Below are positions 37,073-47,200 of a DNA stretch of 64,000 nucleotides, piece after piece. The translations under genes and the position numbers were made by a program. The notes below the pieces were generated by a model. That model saw nothing but the letters and a program-made list of their open reading frames with translations, did not search any database and was not told the origin of the DNA. Source of the stretch: Pseudomonas sp. CROZ-RG-20F-R04-15 (GTDB lineage: Bacteria > Pseudomonadota > Gammaproteobacteria > Pseudomonadales > Pseudomonadaceae); contig NZ_JAKNQL010000027.1 of the NCBI RefSeq assembly GCF_022662375.1, forward strand, positions 1 to 64,000, read 5' to 3'. Each line of letters starts with the position of its first letter. The first letter of the stretch is position 1.

Positions 37073-37141
37073 TTCGCGAGCAGGCTCGCTCCCACAGGGG
37101 AATGCATTTCAAATGTGGGAGCGAGCCTGCTCGCGAAGGCG
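37073..37141. repeat. REP pair (REPIN) R6
   Basis: Inverted REP copies at 37073-37096 (reverse) and 37115-37141 (forward) with a short spacer, between the gntR stop and the bidirectional terminator. Confidence 0.85.
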
Positions 37142-37152
37142 ATCTGACAGGC

Positions 37153-37193
37153 AAAAAAAATCCCCCGGGGTAAACACCATCGGGGGATTTTTT
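37153..37193. terminator. Bidirectional terminator between gntR and guaD
   Basis: A perfect stem AAAAAATCCCCC/GGGGGATTTTTT with an internal loop. The A- and T-runs on the two sides serve the plus-strand gntR and the minus-strand guaD transcripts. Confidence 0.9.
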
Positions 37194-37209
37194 ATGCCTT
37201 GGAAAACGT

Positions 37210-38514
37210 TTAGCGCTGATGCACCAAAGCACCCGCCGCATACGTCTGCTGCACCGTGCGGTCATCGCCCAGCGTCATCAACACAAACAACGTCTCGGCA
37301 ATGTTGTTGGCCTGCTTCAAGCGATAGCTCAGCAGCGGCGTAGCGTTGTAATCCAGCACCAGGAAGTCGGCGTCGGAACCCGGTTGCAGGTTGCCGATCT
37401 TGTCTTCCAGGCGCAGCGCCCGCGCACCACCCAGTGTCGCCAGGTACAGCGACTTGAACGGACTCAGTCGCGCACCTTGCAGTTGCATCACCTTGTAAGC
37501 TTCGTTCAGGGTTTGCAGCAGCGAGAAACTGGTGCCGCCACCGACGTCAGTGCCCAGACCGACATTGAGTTTGTGCTTCTCGGCCATCGGCAAATTGAAC
37601 AAGCCGCTACCGAGGAAGAAGTTCGAGGTCGGGCAGAACGAGATCGCCGAACCGGTTTCCGCCAGACGCGCGCATTCGTCGTCGCACAAGTGCACGCCGT
37701 GAGCGAATACCGAGCGCTCGCCGAGCAATTTGTAGTGGTCGTAAACGTCGAGGTAGCCCTTGCGCTCCGGGAACAGCTCTTTGACCCACTCGATTTCCTT
37801 GAGGTTCTCGCTGATGTGGGTCTGCATGTACAGATCCGGGTATTCAGTCAGCAGTTGGCCGGCGAGGGTCAGTTGCTCCGGGGTGCTGGTCGGCGCGAAG
37901 CGCGGGGTGACTGCGTAGTGCAGACGACCCTTGCCGTGCCAGCGCTCGATCAGCGCTTTGCTTTCGACGTAGCTGGATTCAGCGGTATCGGTCAGATAAT
38001 CCGGGGCGTTGCGATCCATCATCACTTTGCCGGCGATCATCCGCAGGTCGAGCTGCTCGGCCTTTTCGAAGAACGAGTTCACCGACTGCGGGTGCACGCT
38101 GCCGAATACCAGTGCGGTGGTGGTGCCGTTGCGCAGCAGTTCCTTGATGAAGATATCGGCGACGTCATCGGCGTGGCCCTTGTCACCGAACTGGCTTTCG
38201 CACGGGAAGGTGTAGGTGTTGAGCCAGTCGAGCAGTTGCTCGCCGTAGGCGCCGACCATGCCGGTTTGCGGCAGGTGGATGTGCGTGTCGATGAAGCCCG
38301 GGGTGATCAGCGCGTCTTTGTAGTGCTCGATTTCGATGTCCGCCGGCAGGGTCGGCAGCAAATCGCTGGCGTGGCCAAGGGCGCTGATCTTGCCGCCATC
38401 GACCACCAGCAGGCCATCCTCGAAATATTCGTAGGAGGCTTCGATCCCGACTTCGGCGGGGTCGGCGATGCTGTGCAGGATGGCGGCGCGGTAGGCTTTG
38501 CGAGTCAGAGGCAT
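37210..38514 (-). CDS. guaD: Guanine deaminase
   Basis: Hydrolyses guanine to xanthine and ammonia. The 434-residue product is an amidohydrolase TIM barrel with the metal ligands HIH in DTHIHLPQTGMVGAYG (about residues 77-92), histidines near 225 and 260, and the aspartate in GLGTDVGGGTSF (about 320-331). These patterns match GuaD. The gene lies 13 nt downstream of xdhC and ends the xdhAB-xdhC-guaD gene row, so guanine and hypoxanthine both feed into xanthine dehydrogenase. Confidence 0.95.
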   Translation of the reverse strand: MPLTRKAYRAAILHSIADPAEVGIEASYEYFEDGLLVVDGGKISALGHASDLLPTLPADIEIEHYKDALITPGFIDTHIHLPQTGMVGAYGEQLLDWLNTYTFPCESQFGDKGHADDVADIFIKELLRNGTTTALVFGSVHPQSVNSFFEKAEQLDLRMIAGKVMMDRNAPDYLTDTAESSYVESKALIERWHGKGRLHYAVTPRFAPTSTPEQLTLAGQLLTEYPDLYMQTHISENLKEIEWVKELFPERKGYLDVYDHYKLLGERSVFAHGVHLCDDECARLAETGSAISFCPTSNFFLGSGLFNLPMAEKHKLNVGLGTDVGGGTSFSLLQTLNEAYKVMQLQGARLSPFKSLYLATLGGARALRLEDKIGNLQPGSDADFLVLDYNATPLLSYRLKQANNIAETLFVLMTLGDDRTVQQTYAAGALVHQR

Positions 38515-38527
38515 GAGGGTTCTCTAA

Positions 38528-39385
38528 TCAGTTTGAGGCTTTGAGTTTGGTCGCCTGACTGCGCCGCGAAACCGGCAGCAGCTTGGCAATCGGTTCGGCG
38601 CTGGCAGTCTGCTGGCCGAAGTTGGCGTTGTAGGTGGCGATGATTTCGCCGGCGATGGAGATGGCGATTTCCACAGGCAGTTTGCCTTTGACTTCGCCGA
38701 TGCCCATCGGGCAGCGCATGCGTTGCACGACGCCACTGTCGAAGCCGCGATCACGCAGGCGATGTTCGAACTTGGCGCGTTTGGTCTTCGAGCCAATCAG
38801 GCCGAAGTAGGCGAAGTCGTTGCGCTTGAGGATCGCGGCAGTGAGTTCCAGATCGAGCTGATGGTTGTGGGTCATGACGATGCAATAGCTGCCGGCGGGC
38901 AGCTCATCGATTTCATCCACAGGCTCTTCGGCGACGATTTTACGCACGCCGTGGGGGATCTGTTCGGGGAATTCGGCCTCGCGCGAATCGATCCAGCGCA
39001 CCCGGCAGGGCAGGCTGGCGAGCAGCGGCACCAAAGCGCGGCCGACGTGGCCGGCACCGAACACGGCGATTTGCGCCTGCACCTGGCCCATCGGTTCGAA
39101 CAGCAGCACGGTGGCGCCGCCGCAGCACTGGCCCAGGCTGGCGCCGAGGCTGAAACGCTCCAGATGGGTGTCCTGCTTACCGCTGGCGAGCATCTCGCGG
39201 GCGATCTGCATGGCTTTGTATTCCAGGTGCCCGCCACCGATGGTGTCGAAGCTCTGGCTAGCGCTGATGACCATTTTCGAGCCGGCGTTACGTGGCGTCG
39301 AGCCGAGTTCTTCGATGATCGTCACCAGCACACAGGGTTCGCCCTGGTTCTGCAGGTCGGCGAGGGCGTCGATCCAGTTGTACAT
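38528..39385 (-). CDS. xdhC: Xanthine dehydrogenase accessory protein XdhC
   Basis: Chaperone that binds molybdenum cofactor, promotes its sulfuration and inserts it into XdhB. The 285-residue product has the XdhC/CoxI N-terminal domain with CVLVTIIEELGSTPRNAGSK (about 18-37) and a Rossmann-like C-terminal domain with FGAGHVGRALV (about 109-119). It sits between xdhB and guaD. A REP pair fills the 115-nt gap to xdhB, and guaD starts 13 nt after its stop. Confidence 0.93.
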   Translation of the reverse strand: MYNWIDALADLQNQGEPCVLVTIIEELGSTPRNAGSKMVISASQSFDTIGGGHLEYKAMQIAREMLASGKQDTHLERFSLGASLGQCCGGATVLLFEPMGQVQAQIAVFGAGHVGRALVPLLASLPCRVRWIDSREAEFPEQIPHGVRKIVAEEPVDEIDELPAGSYCIVMTHNHQLDLELTAAILKRNDFAYFGLIGSKTKRAKFEHRLRDRGFDSGVVQRMRCPMGIGEVKGKLPVEIAISIAGEIIATYNANFGQQTASAEPIAKLLPVSRRSQATKLKASN

Positions 39386-39421
39386 AGTTCACCCCTACAA
39401 CATCGTTGTCTGTTCGGGCCT

Positions 39422-39488
39422 CTTCGCGAGCAGGCTCGCTCCCACATTTGGATGCATTCCCTGTGGGAGCGAGCCTGCTCGCGAAAGC
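39422..39488. repeat. REP pair (REPIN) R7 inside the xdh gene row
   Basis: Inverted REP copies at 39422-39446 (reverse) and 39462-39488 (forward), in the 115-nt gap between xdhB and xdhC. As an mRNA hairpin it could stabilise the upstream xdhAB message relative to xdhC-guaD; that effect is an inference from REP biology. Confidence 0.85.
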
Positions 39489-39500
39489 CGCGCCTCGGTC

Positions 39501-41900
39501 CTAGAGCGGAGCCAACTCGGTTTCAGCTTCGACCGCTTTTACAGTCTTCAACTGACGCATCTGCTCGCAACCCCACAACACCCGCTCCGGCGTCGCCGGC
39601 GCATCGATCTGCGGCTGATGTTTGTAATCACCGAGGCTCGCCACCGCATCCTTGATCGCGCACCACGAAGCAATCCCGAGCATGAACGGCGGTTCACCGA
39701 CAGCCTTGGAATGGAACACCGTGTCTTCCGGGTTCTTGCGGTTTTCCACCAGCTTCACCCGCAGGTCCAGCGGCATGTCCGCCACGGCCGGGATCTTGTA
39801 GCTGGCCGGGCCGTTGGTCATCAGCTTGCCTTTGTTGTTCCAGACCAGCTCTTCCATGGTCAGCCAGCCCATGCCCTGGATGAAACCACCCTCGACCTGA
39901 CCGATGTCGATAGACGGGTTCAGCGAGGCGCCGACGTCATGAAGAATGTCGGTACGCAGCATTTTGTACTCGCCGGTCAGGGTGTCGACGATCACTTCGC
40001 AGCACGCCGCGCCGAAGGCAAAGTAGTAGAACGGACGGCCACGCGCCTGGCTGCGGTCGTAGTAGATTTTCGGGGTCTTGTAGAAGCCGGTGCTCGACAG
40101 TGACACCTGATTGAAATACGCCTGCTGGATCAGCGCTTCAAAGGTCAGGATGTGGTCACGAACACGCACATGGCCGTTGTGGAACTCGACGTCTTCTTCA
40201 GTGACTTTGTAGTGCCGCGCAGCGAATTCGATCAGGCGTTTCTTGATGATTTCCGCCGCGTTCTGCGCCGCTTTACCGTTCAGGTCAGCACCGCTGGACG
40301 CTGCGGTCGGCGAGGTGTTTGGCACCTTGTCGGTGTTGGTTGCGGTGATCTGCACGCGGTCCATTTCAACCTGGAACACTTCCGCCACAACCTGCGCGAC
40401 TTTGGTGTTCAGACCCTGGCCCATTTCGGTGCCGCCGTGGTTCAGGTGGATGCTGCCGTCGGTGTAGATGTGGATCAGCGCACCGGCCTGGTTCAAGAAA
40501 CTCGCGGTGAAGGAAATACCAAATTTAACCGGGGTCAGCGCCAGACCTTTTTTCAGGATCGGGCTGTTGGCGTTGTAGCGACGGATCGCTTCGCGGCGTT
40601 CGTGATACTGGCTGCTTTCTTCCAGTTCGGCAGTCATCTCTTCGAGCATGTTGTGCTCGACGGTCTGGTAGTAGTGGGTGACGTTGCGCTCGGTCTTGCC
40701 GTAGTAGTTGGCCTTGCGCACAGCCAGCGGATCGAGTTGCAGGTGACGGGCAATCGCGTCCATCACTTCTTCGATCGCGACCATGCCTTGCGGGCCACCG
40801 AAACCACGGTAAGCGGTGTTCGACGCGGTGTTGGTCTTGCAGCGGTGACCGTGGATGGTCGCATCGCCGAGGTAGTACGAGTTGTCGGAGTGGAACATCG
40901 CGCGGTCAACGATCGAGGCGGACAAGTCAGGCGAGCAGCCGCAGTTGCCGGCCAGATCCATATTGATCCCGTGTAGGCGCCCGGTGCTGTCGAAGCCGAC
41001 GTCGTATTCCACGTAGAACGGGTGGCGCTTGCCGGTCATCAGCATGTCTTCGACGCGCGGCAGGCGCATTTTGGTCGGCTGGCCGGTGAGGTGCGCGACC
41101 ACCGCGCACAGGCACGCCGGGCTCGCGGCTTGAGTTTCCTTGCCACCGAAACCACCGCCCATGCGACGCATGTCGACGACGATTTTGTTCATCGACACGT
41201 CGAGTACTTCGGCGACCAGTTTTTGCACTTCGGTCGGGTTCTGCGTCGAGCAGTAGACGATCATGCCGCCGTCTTCGGTGGGCATCACCGAGGAGATTTG
41301 CGTCTCCAGATAGAAATGTTCCTGGCCGCCGATGTGCAGCGTGCCTTGAATGCGGTGTTCAGCCGTCGCGAGTGCGGAAACCGAATCGCCGCGCTGGTGA
41401 GTGTGGCTGTCGAGCACGAAATGGCGTTTGCGCAGGGCTTCGACCACGTCGAGCACGGGTTCGAGGTCTTCGTATTCGATGATCGCCGCCATTGCCGCTT
41501 TGCGCGCGGTTTCCAGATCTTTCGCGGCGACGGCGAGCACCGGTTGACCGACGAACTGCACGTCATCGATGGCCAGCAGCGGGTCGCCCGGCATCAACGG
41601 GCCGATGTCCTTCAGCCCCGGCACGTCTTCGTGGGTGATGGCGATGCGCACGCCTTCGAAGGCGTAGCACGGTGAAGTGTCGATGCTGATGATTTTCGCG
41701 TGGGCGCGGTCCGACATGCGTGCATACAGGTGCAACTGATTCGGAAATTCCAGGCGGTCATCGATGTACTGCGCTTCACCGGACACATGCTTGGCGGCGC
41801 TGTCGTGCTTGACGCTGCGGCCGACACCGGAGGTCAGGTCCTGGGCGAACAATTCAGCCAGTTCAGCTTGAGTTTTCTCTACGCCGTGATGGTTAGACAT
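39501..41900 (-). CDS. xdhB: Xanthine dehydrogenase, molybdopterin-binding subunit
   Basis: Large catalytic subunit oxidising hypoxanthine and xanthine to urate. The 799-residue product spans the aldehyde oxidase/xanthine dehydrogenase a/b hammerhead domain (about 30-145) and the molybdopterin-binding region (about 160-770). The glycine-rich cofactor loop GGGFGGKE lies near residue 249. The ATG at 41900 overlaps the end of xdhA by 8 nt, so the two subunits are translationally linked. Confidence 0.95.
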   Translation of the reverse strand: MSNHHGVEKTQAELAELFAQDLTSGVGRSVKHDSAAKHVSGEAQYIDDRLEFPNQLHLYARMSDRAHAKIISIDTSPCYAFEGVRIAITHEDVPGLKDIGPLMPGDPLLAIDDVQFVGQPVLAVAAKDLETARKAAMAAIIEYEDLEPVLDVVEALRKRHFVLDSHTHQRGDSVSALATAEHRIQGTLHIGGQEHFYLETQISSVMPTEDGGMIVYCSTQNPTEVQKLVAEVLDVSMNKIVVDMRRMGGGFGGKETQAASPACLCAVVAHLTGQPTKMRLPRVEDMLMTGKRHPFYVEYDVGFDSTGRLHGINMDLAGNCGCSPDLSASIVDRAMFHSDNSYYLGDATIHGHRCKTNTASNTAYRGFGGPQGMVAIEEVMDAIARHLQLDPLAVRKANYYGKTERNVTHYYQTVEHNMLEEMTAELEESSQYHERREAIRRYNANSPILKKGLALTPVKFGISFTASFLNQAGALIHIYTDGSIHLNHGGTEMGQGLNTKVAQVVAEVFQVEMDRVQITATNTDKVPNTSPTAASSGADLNGKAAQNAAEIIKKRLIEFAARHYKVTEEDVEFHNGHVRVRDHILTFEALIQQAYFNQVSLSSTGFYKTPKIYYDRSQARGRPFYYFAFGAACCEVIVDTLTGEYKMLRTDILHDVGASLNPSIDIGQVEGGFIQGMGWLTMEELVWNNKGKLMTNGPASYKIPAVADMPLDLRVKLVENRKNPEDTVFHSKAVGEPPFMLGIASWCAIKDAVASLGDYKHQPQIDAPATPERVLWGCEQMRQLKTVKAVEAETELAPL

Positions 41901-43347
41901 AAGCGGTCACCCGAGTCTCGATGTGCGGTGTTTGCAGTTCGATGAAGTATTTGCGCAGCAGGTTCTGCGCGCTGAGCAGGCGATATTCCTTGCTGGCGCG
42001 GAAGTCCGAGAGCGGGGTGAAATCTTCCGCCAGGGCAACGCAGGCGCGTTCGACCACGGTGTTGTTGAACGGCGCACCGATCAGTGCGGCTTCGCAATGG
42101 GCGGCGCGTTTCGGGATCGCGGCCATGCCACCGAAAGCCATGCGCGCATCGGTGATCACGCCGTTTTCGACGCGCAGGTTGAAGGCGGCGCAGACGGCGG
42201 AGATGTCGTCGTCCAGACGCTTGGAGACTTTGTAGGCACGGAACAGCTGTTCTGCCGTGGCGCGCGGCACGATGATCTTCTCGATGAATTCACTTTCCTG
42301 ACGGGCGGTGACTTTGTAATCGATGAAGTAATCGTCGAGGTTCAGGGTGCGGCGGGTTTCGCCTTTGCACAGCACGACTTGCGCGCCGAGGGCGATCAGC
42401 AGCGGTGGCGAGTCACCGATCGGCGAGGCGTTGCCGATATTGCCGCCGAGGGTGCCCTGATTGCGGATTTGCAACGAGGCGAAGCGGTGCAGCAGTTCGC
42501 CGAAGTCCGGGTACTCGGCGTTCAGCGCTTCATAGCAGTCGGAGAGGGCGGTGGCGGCGCCGATTTCGATGCGGTCTTCGAAGGTGTCGATGCGCTTCAT
42601 TTCCGCGACGTTGCCGACGTAGATCATCACCGGCAGGGTGCGGTGGAATTGCGTGACTTCCAGCGCCAGATCGGTGCCGCCAGCGAGCAGACGCGCTTGT
42701 GGATACGCATCGTAGAGATCGGCCAGATCAGCAACAGTCAGCGGCACCAGGCAGCGTTTGTCGCCGCTGTTGAGTTCGCCGATATCGGTCGGCGCGATGG
42801 CTTTGAGGCGGGCGATGGTGTCCGCTTCGCGGGCATCGAACTGATCCGGCTGCTTGCCGCAGCAGGATTGTTCGGCCGCCGCGAGAATAGGGCGGTAGCC
42901 GGTGCAGCGGCAGAGGTTGCCGGCCAGCGCTTCGTGGGCCTTGGCGTGATCCGGTGCATCGCTGTTCTTTTGCAGGGCGAACAGCGACATGACGAAACCG
43001 GGGGTGCAGAAACCGCATTGCGAGCCGTGGCACTCGACCATGGCTTTTTGCACGCTGTGCAGTTCGCCTTTGTGCTTGAGGTCTTCGACGCTGATCAGTT
43101 GTTTGCCGTGCAGCGACGAAACAAAGGTCAGGCACGAGTTGAGGCTGCGATAGCGAATGTGTTCGCGGCCAGCGTCATCCGTTTGCAACTCGCCGACCAC
43201 CACGGTGCAGGCGCCGCAGTCACCGCTGGCGCAACCTTCTTTGGTGCCGGATTTACCGACGTGTTCACGCAGGTAATTGAGCACAGTCAGATTCGGGTCC
43301 AGGGCGTGCTCGCTACGGAGTTCCTGGTTAAGTAAAAACTGGATCAC
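41893..43347 (-). CDS. xdhA: Xanthine dehydrogenase, FeS/FAD small subunit
   Basis: Electron-transfer subunit of xanthine dehydrogenase, 484 residues. The N-terminal plant-ferredoxin-type [2Fe-2S] domain has cysteines in GCASGDCGACTV (about 38-49). The second [2Fe-2S] helical domain has CHGSQCGFCTPG and NLCRCTGYRPI (about 105-155). The FAD-binding domain follows (about 200-370, with LLAGGTDLALEV). It transfers electrons from the Mo site to NAD+. It is the first gene of the xdh row and is divergent from a GntR gene; the intervening 290 bp carries inverted repeats that look like operators. Confidence 0.95.
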   Translation of the reverse strand: MIQFLLNQELRSEHALDPNLTVLNYLREHVGKSGTKEGCASGDCGACTVVVGELQTDDAGREHIRYRSLNSCLTFVSSLHGKQLISVEDLKHKGELHSVQKAMVECHGSQCGFCTPGFVMSLFALQKNSDAPDHAKAHEALAGNLCRCTGYRPILAAAEQSCCGKQPDQFDAREADTIARLKAIAPTDIGELNSGDKRCLVPLTVADLADLYDAYPQARLLAGGTDLALEVTQFHRTLPVMIYVGNVAEMKRIDTFEDRIEIGAATALSDCYEALNAEYPDFGELLHRFASLQIRNQGTLGGNIGNASPIGDSPPLLIALGAQVVLCKGETRRTLNLDDYFIDYKVTARQESEFIEKIIVPRATAEQLFRAYKVSKRLDDDISAVCAAFNLRVENGVITDARMAFGGMAAIPKRAAHCEAALIGAPFNNTVVERACVALAEDFTPLSDFRASKEYRLLSAQNLLRKYFIELQTPHIETRVTAYV

Positions 43348-43404
43348 GGAAGGCCTCGCAGACTCATTATTGTTGTTAACCGACTTGAGCCGAATTTAGC
43401 AGGT

Positions 43405-43500
43405 CTGACTTTTCGGTCAATGGTTTTCTGACTTAAAGGTCAGGAAAATCCATTTCGTCGATCAACAACGTGTCTATTCAGTATTGACCCTCATCGGTCA
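43405..43500. promoter_or_regulatory. Three TGAC/GTCA inverted repeats, candidate operators
   Basis: Between divergent xdhA and gntR: TGAC-TTTTCG-GTCA (43406-43419), CTGAC-TTAAAG-GTCAG (43428-43443), and TGAC-CCTCATCG-GTCA (43485-43500). The first two share a 6-bp spacer and their centres are 23 bp apart, about two helical turns. They are likely sites for the adjacent GntR regulator, controlling xdhA and possibly itself. Confidence 0.65.
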
Positions 43501-43637
43501 GCCTGGTTTTTTGTTTGGTTTTCTAAAGAAAACTGCGGGAATCGTGCCAAAAACCGCTGAGTGGGCACTCCGCCATGAGCGTGCATTTGCGCTACACTGC
43601 GCCGCTTGTGCAGATCGATAGAGTTTGAAGGACAACC

Positions 43638-44297
43638 ATGACGTTCAAGGCGCCGGACAGCCTCGCCGAGCAAATCGCTCACCACCTCGCCGAACGCATC
43701 ATTCGTGGCGAAATGAAGCCGGGAGAGCGCATCCAGGAACAGAAGGTCACGCTGGCCCTCAATGTCAGCCGCGGCTCGGTCCGCGAAGCCTTGCTGATCC
43801 TCGAACGCCGTCACCTGATCGCGATCCTGCCGCGCCGTGGCGCGCACGTCACCGAGTTGACACCGCACAAGGTGCAGAGCCTGTGCACGCTGATGAGCGA
43901 GCTGTACATCCTGCTCGGCAACTCGGTGGCCAACGGCTGGCAAGTGCAGTCGGACATGGCGCCGTTCGTGCAGATCCAGCAGCGCTTGACCGCCAGCTAC
44001 GAGCGTCAGGACATCCGCAGCTTTGTCGACGACAGCTTTGCGGTGATGCGCGCCGCTTATCCGTTCGCCAACAATCCTTACCTGCAAGAAACCGTCGAGA
44101 ACCTGCAACCGGCGATGAGCCGTGCGTACTTCCTCGCCCTCGAACAGCGCAAGGCCTCAATGAGCGAGTTCCTCGAACTGTTCGAACGCTTGCTGGCCGC
44201 CGTGCTCGCCCGTGATTTGCCGCAGATCCGCATCGTGCTGACGGCTTACGCCCAGCGCAGCTGCGATCTGGTGGTTTCTGCCCTGACGGTTGCCTAA
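43638..44297 (+). CDS. GntR-family (FCD domain) regulator, divergent from xdhA
   Basis: Transcription regulator of 219 residues. A winged helix (about 8-75, with RGEMKPGERIQEQKVTLALN) is followed by an FCD-type ligand-binding domain (about 80-210). The ATG at 43638 is preceded by AAGGA. Its location suggests control of xanthine dehydrogenase genes. Its stop is only 2 nt before the smc start, so smc may be cotranscribed from the same promoter. The effector (perhaps a purine) is an inference. Confidence 0.88.
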   Translation: MTFKAPDSLAEQIAHHLAERIIRGEMKPGERIQEQKVTLALNVSRGSVREALLILERRHLIAILPRRGAHVTELTPHKVQSLCTLMSELYILLGNSVANGWQVQSDMAPFVQIQQRLTASYERQDIRSFVDDSFAVMRAAYPFANNPYLQETVENLQPAMSRAYFLALEQRKASMSEFLELFERLLAAVLARDLPQIRIVLTAYAQRSCDLVVSALTVA

Positions 44298-44299
44298 GC

Positions 44300-47200
44300 G
44301 TGCGGCTCAAGTGCATCAAACTGGCGGGATTCAAATCCTTCGTCGACCCGACCACGGTGAACTTCCCCAGTAACATGGCGGCGGTCGTCGGGCCGAACGG
44401 TTGCGGCAAGTCGAACATCATCGACGCCGTACGCTGGGTGATGGGCGAAAGTTCGGCGAAGAACCTCCGTGGCGAGTCGATGACAGACGTCATCTTCAAC
44501 GGCTCGACCAGCCGCAAACCGGTGAGTCAGGCCAGCATCGAGCTGGTCTTCGACAACTCCGACGGCACGCTGCTGGGCGAGTACGCGGCCTACGCCGAGA
44601 TCTCGATTCGCCGCAAAGTCACCCGCGACAGCCAGACCACGTATTACCTCAACGGCACCAAATGCCGTCGCCGCGACATCACCGATATCTTCCTCGGCAC
44701 CGGTCTCGGCCCGCGCAGCTATTCGATCATCGAGCAGGGGATGATCTCCAAGCTGATCGAATCCAAGCCGGAAGACCTGCGTAACTTCATCGAAGAAGCC
44801 GCTGGCATCTCGAAATATAAAGAGCGCCGGCGCGAGACCGAAAATCGTATCCGCCGCACCCACGAAAACCTCGCGCGTCTGACTGACCTGCGCGATGAGC
44901 TTGAACGCCAACTCGAACGCCTGCACCGCCAGGCCGAAGCGGCGAAGAAATATCAGGAATTCAAAGCCGAAGAACGTCAGCTCAAGGCGCAACTGTCGGC
45001 CCTGCGCTGGCAGGATCTGAATGATCAGGTCGGCCAGCGCGAGTCGATCATCGGTACTCAGGAAGTCAGTTTCGAAGCACTGGTCGCCGAGCAGCGAAAT
45101 GCTGACGCGGCCATCGAACGCCTGCGCGACGGTCACCATGACCTGTCCGAACGCTTCAATCTGGTGCAGGGGCGCTTCTATTCGGTCGGCGGCGACATCG
45201 CCCGGGTCGAGCAAAGTATCCAGCATGGCCAGCAACGTCTGCGGCAGTTGCAGGACGACTTGAAAGAAGCCGAGCGCGCCCGCCTCGAAACCGAATCGCA
45301 CCTGGGCCACGACCGTACGTTGCTGCTGACCCTCGGCGAAGAGCTGGACATGCTCGTGCCCGAGCAGGAGGTCACCAGCGCCGCTGCCGAAGAAGCCGCC
45401 GCTGCGTTGGAAGATTCCGAATCCGTCATGCACGGCTGGCAAGAACAGTGGGACGCCTTCAACCTGACCGCCGCCGAACCGCGCCGTCAGGCCGAAGTGC
45501 AGCAGTCGCGCATCCAGCAGCTGGAAACCAGCATGGAGCGCCTCGCTGACCGGCAGAAACGCCTCGGCGAAGAGCGCGCGTTGCTCTCGGCTGATCCGGA
45601 AGACGCGGCGATCATGGAGCTCAACGAGCAGCTCGCCGAGTCCGAAGCGACCCTCGAAGATTTGCAGACCAGCGAAGAAGCCCAAGTCGAAAAACTCGAA
45701 CAACTGCGTCAGGAGTTGCAGCAAGCGCTGACCGCGCAGCAACAGGCGCAGGGTGATTTGCAGCGCCTCAACGGTCGTCTCGCGTCTCTTGAAGCCTTGC
45801 AGCAAGCCGCGCTGGATCCAGGCACCGGCACCGCCGAATGGCTGAAAGAGCACAACCTCGCCGAGCGCCCACGTCTGGCCGAAGGCCTGAAGGTCGAGGC
45901 CGGTTGGGAACTGGCGGTGGAAACCGTGCTCGGCGCCGATCTGCAAGCGGTGCTGGTCGACGATTTCAGCGGTTTCGATTTATCCGGTTTCACCCAAGGC
46001 GATTTGCGCCTGCTCAGCCCGGCCAGCGATGGCGTGCGCGTCGCCGGCAGCTTGCTGGATAAAGTCGACGCGCAGATCGATCTGTCGCCGTGGCTCGGTC
46101 AGGTCAAACCGGTCGACAGCCTTGAGCAGGCCTTGGCCTTGCGCGGGCAGTTGAGCGCCGGCGAGAGCCTGATCAGTCGCGACGGTTACTGGGTCGGTCG
46201 ACACTTTTTACGCGTGCGTCGGGCCAGCGAAGCGGAAAGCGGCATGCTCGCTCGTGGCCAGGAAATCGAAGACCTGCACCTGGAACGCGAAGAGAAAGAA
46301 GCCACGGTCGAGGCCATGGAAACCCGTCTGCAAACCTTGCGCGCGCAACAGCGTCAGCAGGAAAACGGTCGGGAACATCTGCGTCGTTTGCTGCAAGACG
46401 AAGCGCGCCAGCAGGGCGAATTGAAAGCACAGCTATCCGCCGGTAAAGCCAAGGCCGAACAGCTGACCTTGCGTCGCAAGCGCCTCGATGAAGAGCTGGT
46501 CGAACTCGGCGAACAACGTGAGCTTGAGCACGAACAAGTCGGCGAAGCGCGCATGCAACTGCAGGACGCGCTGGACGCCATGGCGCTGGACACCGAGCAG
46601 CGCGAGTTGCTGCTGGCCCAGCGCGACAGTCTGCGCGAACGCCTTGATCGCGTGCGTCAGGAAGCGCGGCAGCACAAGGATCACGCCCATCAATTGGCCG
46701 TGCGCCTCGGCTCGTTGCGCGCGCAGCACGATTCCACGCGTCAGGCGCTGGAGCGTCTGGAAATGCAGGCCGAGCGCCTCACTGAAAAGCGCGAACAGTT
46801 GAGTCTGAATCTGGAGGAGGGCGAGGCACCGCTGGAAGAACTGCGCCTGAAACTCGAAGAGCTGCTCGACAAGCGCATGACCGTCGACGAAGAACTCAAG
46901 ACTGCGCAGATCGCCCTCGAAGACGCCGACCGCGAATTGCGCGACGCAGAAAAGCGCCGCACTCAGGCCGAGCAGCAATCGCAGCTGATTCGCGGCCAGC
47001 TCGAACAGCAGCGTATGGAATGGCAAGCCCTGACCGTGCGCCGCAAGGCCTTGCAGGATCAGCTGCTCGAAGATGGCTACGATCTTAATGGCGTGCTCGC
47101 GACATTGACGGCGCAAGCCAGTGAACGCGAAGCCGAAGAAGAACTCGAACGCATCAACGCGCGGATTCAGCGCCTGGGCGCGATCAACCTCGCGGCCATC

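Noticed and set aside
44294-45946. Long open frame opposite the first part of smc
   Set aside because: Leucine/phenylalanine-rich composition is the reverse reading of the coiled-coil codons; smc is the real gene.
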